From: an uncultured Campylobacter sp.
Lineage (GTDB): Bacteria; Campylobacterota; Campylobacteria; Campylobacterales; Campylobacteraceae
Assembly: GCF_938045205.1 (NCBI RefSeq)
Contig: NZ_CALIMY010000098.1
Location: 1-12,623 of the forward strand
Direction of reading: 5' to 3'
Length of the DNA stretch: 12,623 bases
Positions 7,389 through 12,623 of the stretch are shown here, one piece after another. Position numbers and translations under genes: made by a program. The notes under the pieces are model-generated. The model saw only the letters and a list, made by a program, of their open reading frames with translations, did no database searches and was not told where the DNA came from. Every line of letters starts with the position of its first letter. Position 1 is the stretch's first letter.

Positions 7389-8006
7389 TTGAAAAATAAA
7401 ATTTCACTTTTTTTGGTCATTTCGGCGTTTTTGATTTTTACAGGTTGCTCTAAAAACGTGCCCGTAAATAGCGGTATCGTGCGCACTTCCGAGCCGCTTC
7501 ACATTATGGAATTTCCGCAAGATAAACTCATAAGCGTAAATTTCACCAATACCTCTACGACGGATTCAAATTTAACCCAAGTAGTGATCCAGCATCTGCG
7601 TGCGGACGGATTTAAGGTCGTAAATAAAAGTGCAGCGAACGTCCAAATCGGCGGCAATCTCAACTACTTCCGCAAGGCGGATTTTTCGCGCAGATCGTGG
7701 GATAATCCGAGATTTAGCTTCGGTATGGGATTTGGCAGATATTACAGATATACGGGCGTAGGCGTGGGCTGGGGGATGCCCTTCGGTTATGATCCTTGGT
7801 ATGACGACGATTATTACAGAGACTACTTCTACGACTCGCAGATTAGCCTCTACATAAGCGTCAAAAACAAGGGCGCTTGGAGGGATTACGTAACTAATCT
7901 CAACTACCAAAGCATCAAAAATCCGGGCTCTAAAGACTCGGTAATGGATGCGCTAAATTTTAAAATTTACGAATATATAAGACAACTGATTAAGCAGGGA
8001 AGATGA
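7389..8006 (+). CDS. TraT-like outer membrane lipoprotein
   Basis: The 205-aa precursor starts at TTG, chosen because AAAGGA lies 6 nt upstream and the signal peptide begins there: MKNKISLFLVISAFLIFTGC with a lipobox FTGC and Cys20 as lipidated residue. Residues about 30-95 (PQDKLISVNFTNTSTTDSN, then HLRADGFKVVNKSAANVQIG) align by eye with the TraT complement-resistance/surface-exclusion family (VFLQIKNTSDKDM...AKGYQVV...). The centre (about 110-150) is rich in Gly, Tyr, Phe and Asp (FGMGFGRYYRY, YDPWYDDDYYRDYFYD), where TraT has a Gly/Ala-rich hydrophobic stretch. The C-terminus is ordinary and soluble. The TGA overlaps the next ATG (ATGA). Here it is chromosomal with no conjugation gene nearby, so a plasmid-exclusion role is unlikely; the actual role is unknown. 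Confidence 0.7.
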   Translation: MKNKISLFLVISAFLIFTGCSKNVPVNSGIVRTSEPLHIMEFPQDKLISVNFTNTSTTDSNLTQVVIQHLRADGFKVVNKSAANVQIGGNLNYFRKADFSRRSWDNPRFSFGMGFGRYYRYTGVGVGWGMPFGYDPWYDDDYYRDYFYDSQISLYISVKNKGAWRDYVTNLNYQSIKNPGSKDSVMDALNFKIYEYIRQLIKQGR

Positions 8007-8941
8007 TAGTAAAAGAGAATAAAAAGCCCGTAGCGATGACGCTGGCGGGATCGGCGATTTTGGCGCTCGCTAGCGGATATTGCTACCACGCGGGCTTTGG
8101 CGGTGCGGCGCTTTTCGCTTCCGTAGTGGCGGCATTTTGCGCGTTTTTTTGCGCGCTTAGACTCGGCGCTAAAAATTATTTGCAGATCGGCGAGGATGCT
8201 TTTACGATCGTACGCGGCGCAAATTCCGAGAGCTTCGAATACAAAGATATCGCAAATTTAGGCACCAAAACCTTCGTCGCAGGCAGAAACAAAACGGAGC
8301 TTTTAAATTTTGTATTCAAAAAAGCGCCGCAGGCGCAGGACCGCTTTAATTTTTTACGATTTTACAGCGACACGGAGGCCACGCTGCCGGGCTCGTTTGA
8401 AATTTCGATCTACGAGCTGAGTAAAATTTTGCGCGAAAAAGCGGGTCTTTCGCAAAGCCTTAAGGAAGAGCAAGTCGCCTCAAAAGCTCGCAAGGGCGCC
8501 AAGGGCTCTAAAAAAAGCGCGAGTAGCACCAAAAATTTTAAAGCTAAAAATCTCCGCGATGAAAATTCCGCTTCGCAAAATTTCGATGCGCAAAGTTTCT
8601 GCGACGCACAAAATTTAGATGAAAATTTAGGCGCTGAGAATTCCCGCTTTACGCAGGATTCCACCATGCAAAATTCTAATGGCGCCGCTGATTCAAACGG
8701 CGCGCAGAATTTGAAGGGCGCTTCAAATTTAAACAAACAAAGCTCCGCCGCGCCGAATGGTGCCGCTTCCTCAAATGACGCCGCCGCGGGCGAAAATTTC
8801 ATAGGCGCCGAGAATTCCGCGCCTAAAATTTCCGCGGGCGATAATGAGCCTGGCGCTGCGCCCGAAAGTACGGCGGTAGCTGACTCCGATACCGCCGATG
8901 CCGCGATGCAAAACTCCGCCTGCGAAAGTAAAAATAAGTAG
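8003..8941 (+). CDS. Membrane protein with two helices, PH-like domain and Asn/Ser/Ala-rich tail
   Basis: I do not recognise a named family. Of 312 residues, about 10-28 and 32-53 are two adjacent hydrophobic helices. Residues about 57-145 (NYLQIGEDAFTIVRG..., FEYKDIANLG, LPGSFEISIYELSKILRE) have the pattern of bacterial PH-like domains that follow a helical hairpin. A basic linker (about 154-185) leads into a tail of about 125 residues dominated by Asn, Ser, Ala, Asp and Gln (for example NSNGAADSNGAQNLKGAS), probably disordered. The tail DNA is made of recurring AAAATTT and GGCGC words. The start overlaps the lipoprotein stop (ATGA), which implies coupling. The exporter gene starts 10 bp after the stop. 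It may be an envelope accessory protein; this is a guess. Confidence 0.75.
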   Translation: MIVKENKKPVAMTLAGSAILALASGYCYHAGFGGAALFASVVAAFCAFFCALRLGAKNYLQIGEDAFTIVRGANSESFEYKDIANLGTKTFVAGRNKTELLNFVFKKAPQAQDRFNFLRFYSDTEATLPGSFEISIYELSKILREKAGLSQSLKEEQVASKARKGAKGSKKSASSTKNFKAKNLRDENSASQNFDAQSFCDAQNLDENLGAENSRFTQDSTMQNSNGAADSNGAQNLKGASNLNKQSSAAPNGAASSNDAAAGENFIGAENSAPKISAGDNEPGAAPESTAVADSDTADAAMQNSACESKNK

Positions 8942-8951
8942 AGGCGCGGCC

Positions 8952-9581
8952 TTGAACTCCTTACCGATCGGAATTTTCTTGCAAGGAGCCGCGCTGATGC
9001 TCTCGCTCATCGTCGCGATCGGTGCGCAAAACATCTTCGTTATCTCCCAAGGTCTTGCGAAAAACCACGTCGCGGCGGTTTGCACGGTCTGCGCGCTAAG
9101 CGATGCCGTATTTACGGCCGTAGGGATATTTTTAATCGGCGGCGCTCTTAAGCAAGGCTCGTTTTTTACCCAAATTTTAAGCATAGGCGGGATCATTTTT
9201 CTGCTCTGCTACGCGCTAAGCTCGTTTTTTAGCGCCTACAGAGGCTCGCATTTTGCCAAGATCCAAAACTCGGCAAATAGCCCGCTAGCGCCCGTCGTAG
9301 CCAAAGCTCTTGCGGTAACGCTTCTAAATCCGCACGTGTATTTAGATACCGTCGTGGTCGTGGGCTCGCTCGGCGCTACGATCGCAGATGCACAAAAGCC
9401 GTGGTTTTACGCGGGAGTTATGTTCGTATCGTTTGCGTGGTTTTTCGGCTTGGGCTACGGCTCGCGGGCGCTTTCGAAGCTTTTTGCAAGCAGCAGAGCA
9501 TGGCGCATAATCGACGCGCTCGTGGGAGTTTTGATGCTGTATATGGCGTATCTGATCGCGAAGTTTGTCTTTAAAATTTAA
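8952..9581 (+). CDS. ArgO/LysE-family amino acid exporter
   Basis: The 209-aa integral membrane protein resembles E. coli ArgO, which exports arginine (and canavanine); the LysE family also exports lysine. Diagnostic stretches are FLQGAALMLSLIVAIGAQNIF at the start, an ALSDAVFTAVGIF segment, and VTLLNPHVYLDTVVVVGSLG, where the NPHVYLDT motif is characteristic. About six hydrophobic segments are visible. I chose TTG at 8952 because it puts the start where ArgO begins and has AGAGG 7 nt upstream. ATG at 8898 would overlap the upstream gene by 44 nt and add 18 unlike residues. ATG at 8997 has a better AAGGAG but would cut into the first helix. The substrate cannot be told from sequence. It is the third gene of the presumed lipoprotein operon. 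Confidence 0.88.
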   Translation: MNSLPIGIFLQGAALMLSLIVAIGAQNIFVISQGLAKNHVAAVCTVCALSDAVFTAVGIFLIGGALKQGSFFTQILSIGGIIFLLCYALSSFFSAYRGSHFAKIQNSANSPLAPVVAKALAVTLLNPHVYLDTVVVVGSLGATIADAQKPWFYAGVMFVSFAWFFGLGYGSRALSKLFASSRAWRIIDALVGVLMLYMAYLIAKFVFKI

Positions 9582-9623
9582 AATTTCACGCTAAAATTCC
9601 GCATTCTTGATAAAGGATCTATG

Positions 9624-10109
9624 ATGAAAATTGAAATTGAAAGCGGGCTCGAACTAAAAGAGGCCTTGTGGCGCGTAGAGAAAGCTCTGCGACTAGTGAC
9701 CGACAAGGATGGCAAAATTACATCGAGCGCGACGCTTTACGTAGGCAAACATTCGCTTTTAAATTTACTCGATACCAACCAGATCGAAAATATCCAAAAC
9801 GCTTATGCGCGCGCCAGGACGGAATTTCGCGCGGAGATGCTGGGCGTGCTGGAGGGCTTTTTATCGCAAGAGGATGCCGAGAAAAACGCCGAATACGCGC
9901 TATTTAATCAGCTCTACCAAATGGCGATGACCGCGGGCAGAAAGAGCGATATTTTTATCCACGTCCAAGGCATCAGCGAAAACGAGGTCGTGCTGCGCGT
10001 CTATCAGCGCTTCGAGCTTGACGATGGCGTGATAATCTACTATGCAGGCGGCGAGTTTAGCTACACTCTGGATGAAAATTTCGGCAAAATTTATCGCTAC
10101 GAAATTTGA
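9624..10109 (+). CDS. Uncharacterised soluble protein
   Basis: I do not recognise this protein of 161 residues (162 if the preceding ATG at 9621 is used; AAAGGA at 9612-9617 is better spaced for the second ATG). It has no signal peptide, membrane helix or cysteine. It begins with a beta/alpha segment (MKIEIESGLELKEALWRVEKALRLV), has a charged helical middle (about 60-110, with RARTEFRAEMLGVLEGFLSQ) and ends in a probable beta-rich part (IFIHVQGISENEVVLRVYQRF, VIIYYAGGEFSYTL). Codon use and GC content match its neighbours, and the ribosome binding site is good, so it is very likely a real gene. It follows the exporter by 42 bp without a visible terminator and may be its last operon partner. 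Confidence 0.75.
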   Translation: MKIEIESGLELKEALWRVEKALRLVTDKDGKITSSATLYVGKHSLLNLLDTNQIENIQNAYARARTEFRAEMLGVLEGFLSQEDAEKNAEYALFNQLYQMAMTAGRKSDIFIHVQGISENEVVLRVYQRFELDDGVIIYYAGGEFSYTLDENFGKIYRYEI

Positions 10110-10614
10110 TTTTAGCGGTACAGCGCGAGATCAGGTGTCGCTTCGATCGTAAATATTGCGTCCGCATTATGCTTCTTTGCCGCGAGGACGCATAAATTTA
10201 AACCCTAAAAATACGCGGCGAGCTAAATTTAGACAAATTTTCTGCAATGATAGAATTCCGCTCGGTTAAAATTTATCGTAATTCCAAATTTAAAGCTGCG
10301 TGTAAATTTTATCCTTCGATACGCAAATTTTATCCTACTGCCCGCCGGCGTTCGAGTTCACCTTGTTTTACGCTTGTCGAAATTTTTAAGTCGAGCTCGA
10401 ATAAAATTTCACTCCTCAGGCACATAAATTTTGTCGGATCGCACTTTTATGCAAAAGAAAAGATAATTAAACGAAGCCGAATTTAACCAAGGCGCGTATA
10501 TAGGAGGGCGGGCTCAAAGATGATACGCTAGGTGGCGGTTTGCTGCCATTGCTTACTTTAAAAATTTTAAGCATTAATACGTGCAAAATGTAAAAACAAA
10601 GAAGTGAAAACGCA
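10110..10614. other. Gene-free stretch
   Basis: About 500 bp without a convincing gene. An ATG frame at 10247-10486 lacks a ribosome binding site, is unusually rich in Lys/Arg/Ser/Phe and looks like chance. Seen here: a 7-bp stem (TGCGTCC 10157-10163 with GGACGCA 10186-10192) that could be a weak terminator for the gene before; two copies of AAATTTTATCCT (10304-10315 and 10325-10336, 21 bp apart); an imperfect hairpin GCTTA/TAAGC (10551-10572). Confidence 0.6.
10379..10410. repeat. Nested inverted repeat
   Basis: GAAATTTT (10379-10386) and AAAATTTC (10403-10410) are exact reverse complements flanking a 10-bp palindrome TCGAGCTCGA (10391-10400). The two symmetry centres are within one base of each other. 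Function is unknown; it could extrude as a cruciform or be a protein site. Confidence 0.5.
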
Positions 10615-10787
10615 ATGCTAAGTAAAAAACTAGGATAATAAGAGCGCTAATGGGACTAGCGATAATGATCGCAAAAGCCGTTGTTTAGCAGCTGGTGGGG
10701 CTGGTCGGACTCGTGCCCTTTATCGTGGGTGTCACGGGATTTTGTCCCGCTTGCTACTTTTTAAACCGCTGTTCGCTAAAGCGCTAA
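10615..10787 (+). pseudogene. Decayed DUF2892 (YgaP-like) inner membrane protein
   Basis: A short two-helix membrane protein of the DUF2892 type can be read through two lesions. ATG at 10615 gives MLSKK; a one-base change in the A-run at 10624-10629 (six A where seven would keep the frame) moves to the frame reading TRIIRALMGLAIMIAKAVV; a TAG at 10686-10688 follows; then QLVGLVGLVPFIVGVTGFCP and ACYFLNRCSLKR to a TAA at 10785-10787. The family hallmark is the final W/V-G-L-x-G-L-x-P-x-x-x-G-x-x-G-F-C-P block, which is intact, and the total length fits. Both lesions must be present for the gene to be dead; the A-run change alone could be phase variation or sequencing error. The original at the TAG was probably CAG (Gln). 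Confidence 0.7.
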
Positions 10788-10857
10788 ATTTAGCCGCGGT
10801 ATGCGGTTTGCTGCGCGCCGAGGCAAGAAACGCGATAAATTTTAGCAGCGAAGCGAG

Positions 10858-10916
10858 GGGCTTTAAATTTTAAATTCTCCACGCTTCGACGCGGAGTGTT
10901 AAATTTAAACTGGCCC
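10858..10916. repeat. Long imperfect hairpin
   Basis: GGGC (10858-10861) and TTTAAATTT (10862-10870) pair with AAATTTAAA (10901-10909) and, after a 3-nt bulge, GCCC (10913-10916). An inner CTCC/GGAG pair extends it. It could end transcription from the left; the flanking T-tract is short. Confidence 0.4.
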
Positions 10917-11118
10917 TTTAAAGCTTAAAATTTTATCGCGCGATGTCAGGAGGTAAAATTAATCTCGTGCCGCCGTCAATCGGCATGCTGCTATCCGCGT
11001 AAAATTTTAGTGCGTGCCGCTTCCGGCGCTCTTGTTAAAATTGGATTGCGCTCCGCGTCCGGCCACAATCAAACTTCTATGATTAATTGCGCCCGCCTCT
11101 TAAAATTCATCTTAAATT

Positions 11119-11127
11119 TGCTAAAAT
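11119..11127 (+). promoter_or_regulatory. Promoter of the carboxyspermidine dehydrogenase gene
   Basis: TGC-TAAAAT is an extended -10 of the same type as those before selA and the lipoprotein gene. A start near 11134 gives a leader of about 26 nt. AAAGGAG at 11148-11154 is a strong ribosome binding site for the ATG at 11160. Confidence 0.5.
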
Positions 11128-11159
11128 TGCAACAAAATTTAAAATTTAAAGGAGCCCAA

Positions 11160-12371
11160 ATGTCAAATATCTTAATCATAGGCGCGGGCGGCGTGAGCCA
11201 AGTCGCGACCGTAAAATGCGCGATGAATGCGGACGTTTTTAGCAAGATCACCCTTGCAAGCCGCACCAAAAGCAAGTGCGACGCGATCGCTAAATTTATA
11301 AAAGACCGCCTAGGCGTTGCTATCGACACCGCCCAGATCGACGCGGACGATACCGACGCCGTAGTCGCGCTCATCAAAAAAACGGGTGCCGATTTGCTTT
11401 TAAATGTGGCGCTGCCGTATCAAGATCTGACCCTCATGGACGCGTGCTCGCGCGCCGGCATCCCATACATCGACACCGCAAACTACGAGCACCCAGACAC
11501 CGCTAAATTTGAATACAAGCTGCAGTGGGCGAAAGACGGCGAATTCAAAGCTGCGAACACGATGGCGCTACTGGGAAGCGGCTTTGATCCGGGCGTGACG
11601 AACGTATTTTGCGCCTACGCGCAGCAAAATTTATTTGACGAGATCGGCGAGATCGACATCCTGGACTGCAACGCGGGTGATCACGGATATCCGTTTGCGA
11701 CGAATTTCAACCCGGAAATCAACCTGCGCGAAGTGAGCGCAAAAGGCCGCTACTGGGAGCACGGCGAGTGGAAAGAAACCGAGCCGATGGAAATAATGTT
11801 CAAATGGGACTACCCGAAAGTAGGCGTCAAAGACAGCTACCTGCTCTATCACGAGGAGCTAGAAAGCTTAGTAAAAAACATCAAGGGGCTAAAGCGAATC
11901 CGCTTTTTTATGACATTCGGACAGAGCTACCTCACGCATATGAAGTGTCTAGAAAACGTCGGCATGCTGCGCATCGACGAGGTAGAGCATAACGGCGCCA
12001 AAATCGTTCCGATACAGTTTCTAAAGACGCTACTGCCTGATCCTGCGAGCCTCGGTCCTCGCACGAAGGGCAAAACCAACATCGGCTGCGTAATCCGCGG
12101 GCTAAAAGACGGCAAAGAGCGCCAAGTCTACATCTACAACGTCTGCGACCATGAGGCTTGCTATGCCGAAACGGGTGCACAGGCCGTGAGCTACACCACG
12201 GGCGTGCCTGCAATGATCGGCTCAATGATGGTCGCAAAGGGCATCTGGAGCGGCAAGGGCGTCTTTAATATGGAGAATTTCGACGCCAAGCCTTTCATGG
12301 ACGAGCTAAATAAGCAGGGCTTGCCGTGGGAGATGATAGAGATGAAACCCGGCGAGAGGTACGAGGTGTGA
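11160..12371 (+). CDS. Carboxynorspermidine/carboxyspermidine dehydrogenase (saccharopine dehydrogenase-like)
   Basis: This 403-aa NADPH-dependent enzyme condenses aspartate semialdehyde with a diamine (putrescine or diaminopropane) to carboxyspermidine or carboxynorspermidine, which NspC then decarboxylates. This is the alternative spermidine route used by Campylobacter. Seen: the Rossmann motif GAGGVSQVA (residues 7-15), SRT around residue 36 fitting NADPH, then LLLNVALPYQDLTLMDAC, GIPYIDTANYEHPDTA, LLGSGFDPGVTNVF and NAGDHGYPFATNFNPEINLRE, all as in the Lys1/CASDH group (C. jejuni Cj0172c type). The longer open frame reaching back to 11010 is not used, because the ribosome binding site AAAGGAG and the Rossmann start both point to 11160. 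The decarboxylase gene is not in the window. In C. jejuni, from memory, that decarboxylase gene sits beside the fdh locus. Confidence 0.93.
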   Translation: MSNILIIGAGGVSQVATVKCAMNADVFSKITLASRTKSKCDAIAKFIKDRLGVAIDTAQIDADDTDAVVALIKKTGADLLLNVALPYQDLTLMDACSRAGIPYIDTANYEHPDTAKFEYKLQWAKDGEFKAANTMALLGSGFDPGVTNVFCAYAQQNLFDEIGEIDILDCNAGDHGYPFATNFNPEINLREVSAKGRYWEHGEWKETEPMEIMFKWDYPKVGVKDSYLLYHEELESLVKNIKGLKRIRFFMTFGQSYLTHMKCLENVGMLRIDEVEHNGAKIVPIQFLKTLLPDPASLGPRTKGKTNIGCVIRGLKDGKERQVYIYNVCDHEACYAETGAQAVSYTTGVPAMIGSMMVAKGIWSGKGVFNMENFDAKPFMDELNKQGLPWEMIEMKPGERYEV

Positions 12372-12373
12372 GC

Positions 12374-12623
12374 ATGGGATTTATCCAAGAAATTATAAAT
12401 AAAATATTAAATCGTTTAAAGCTTGAGCTTGAAAGTCTTGAAGCTAAATTTTATTTTTTTGGTATTATTATAATATCCGTTTCAATATTAATGTTTAAAA
12501 TACAAAATAATATATTTATTGTTATTTTATTCTTAATTGGTATATTATTATTTTGCGCAGGAGTTTTGGTCTGGTGTTTTAGTTTATTGAAAAGGAAATG
12601 GGTTGTAAACTTAGTGAAAGTTT
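12374..12623 (+). CDS. AT-rich two-helix membrane protein, 3' part beyond the window
   Basis: An open frame from ATG 12374 runs off the right edge after 83 residues. It begins with an amphipathic stretch (MGFIQEIINKILNRLKLELE), followed by two hydrophobic helices, about residues 27-43 (FYFFGIIIISVSILMF) and 48-70 (IFIVILFLIGILLFCAGVLVW), and a basic segment LLKRKW. GAGG of the preceding gene's end lies 7 nt upstream, and an in-frame GTG at 12368 is an alternative start. It starts 2 bp after the dehydrogenase stop, so it could be co-transcribed. The DNA is strikingly AT-rich (about one quarter GC or less, with codons such as ATA, TTA and AAT), unlike the rest of the window. No family recognised. 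Confidence 0.65.
   Translation, partial: MGFIQEIINKILNRLKLELESLEAKFYFFGIIIISVSILMFKIQNNIFIVILFLIGILLFCAGVLVWCFSLLKRKWVVNLVKV

Larger units (their letters stand above)
10788..11159. other. Gene-free stretch before the dehydrogenase gene
   Basis: No intact gene. It contains a 12-bp palindrome GCTAAATTTAGC (10783-10794) overlapping the pseudogene end, followed by a small CCGC/GCGG hairpin (10794-10806) and TTT, the larger imperfect hairpin at 10858-10916, a possible minus-strand coding remnant at 10933-11026 (see findings), and the promoter and ribosome binding site of the next gene. The frame upstream of 11160 is open but has no start with a ribosome binding site. Confidence 0.6.

Noticed and set aside
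8410..8802. 130-codon minus-strand frame rich in KFCA-like units
   Set aside because: It is the complement of the repetitive tail of the 312-aa protein; its apparent repeats come from the AAATTT words on the other strand.
10304..10336. Two AAATTTTATCCT copies as the start of a CRISPR or tandem array
   Set aside because: Only two 12-bp copies, a 9-bp gap between them, and no further units or cas genes.
10345..10365. GTTCGAGTTC as a tRNA T-arm
   Set aside because: Flanking bases do not pair into a T-stem and no other tRNA arm can be folded around it.
10247..10486. 79-codon reading frame in the gene-free stretch
   Set aside because: No ribosome binding site, biased composition and no recognisable domain; the DNA is full of AAATTT repeats.
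11010..11159. 50-residue N-terminal extension of the carboxyspermidine dehydrogenase
   Set aside because: The Rossmann fold starts at 11160 with a strong ribosome binding site, and the extension contains the promoter box.

Overview
The window looks like the chromosome of a campylobacterium (epsilonproteobacterium). The gene set and order, the TGn-TAAAAT type -10 boxes, the many AAATTT words and a carboxyspermidine dehydrogenase of the Campylobacter type all point that way. The fairly high GC content of most genes suggests one of the GC-richer oral Campylobacter species, such as the C. gracilis / C. showae / C. rectus group. Species assignment is inference.

Left part (1-7149): a selenoprotein formate dehydrogenase locus. 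On the minus strand at the left edge is the N-terminal part of selA (selenocysteine synthase), which runs off the window. Divergent from it, on the plus strand, are a 560-aa polyferredoxin-like iron-sulfur protein and an overlapping TorD-family chaperone, closed by a terminator at about 3259-3291. A second transcription unit follows, with a TATAAT box and a CRP/FNR-type palindrome in its leader. It carries a 65-aa Tat-signal protein ('formate dehydrogenase region TAT target'), the catalytic subunit fdhA with an in-frame UGA (Sec180) at 4198-4200 and a SECIS-like hairpin just after it, and the four-cluster subunit fdhB. Read naively, fdhA looks like two ORFs; it is one 973-residue selenoprotein. 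SelA makes the Sec-tRNA needed to read that UGA, the TorD-like protein probably assists folding and export of the cofactor-loaded catalytic subunit, and FdhA/FdhB would oxidise formate in the periplasm. No cytochrome b anchor gene (fdhC) follows fdhB; two inverted repeats, one with a perfect 21-bp stem, close the operon instead.

Middle part (7337-10109): a probable operon with a TTG-initiated TraT-like lipoprotein, a membrane protein with a PH-like domain and a long Asn/Ser/Ala-rich tail (ATGA overlap), an ArgO/LysE-family amino-acid exporter, and an unrecognised 161-162-aa soluble protein.

Right part (10110-12623): about 1 kb without an intact gene. It contains several inverted repeats and a decayed DUF2892 (YgaP-like) membrane protein gene with a frameshift at an A-run and an internal TAG. 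Then comes a carboxyspermidine/carboxynorspermidine dehydrogenase gene (polyamine synthesis) with its own promoter and ribosome binding site. Two bases after it starts a very AT-rich two-helix membrane protein gene, cut by the window edge, whose composition breaks sharply from everything before it and suggests the border of acquired DNA.

No rRNA, tRNA, CRISPR array, transposase or phage gene was seen. I did not find a clearly new multi-gene system. The best leads are the selA/Sec-FDH arrangement without fdhC, the palindrome in the fdh leader, the uncharacterised FDH-linked iron-sulfur protein, and the AT-rich junction at the right end.
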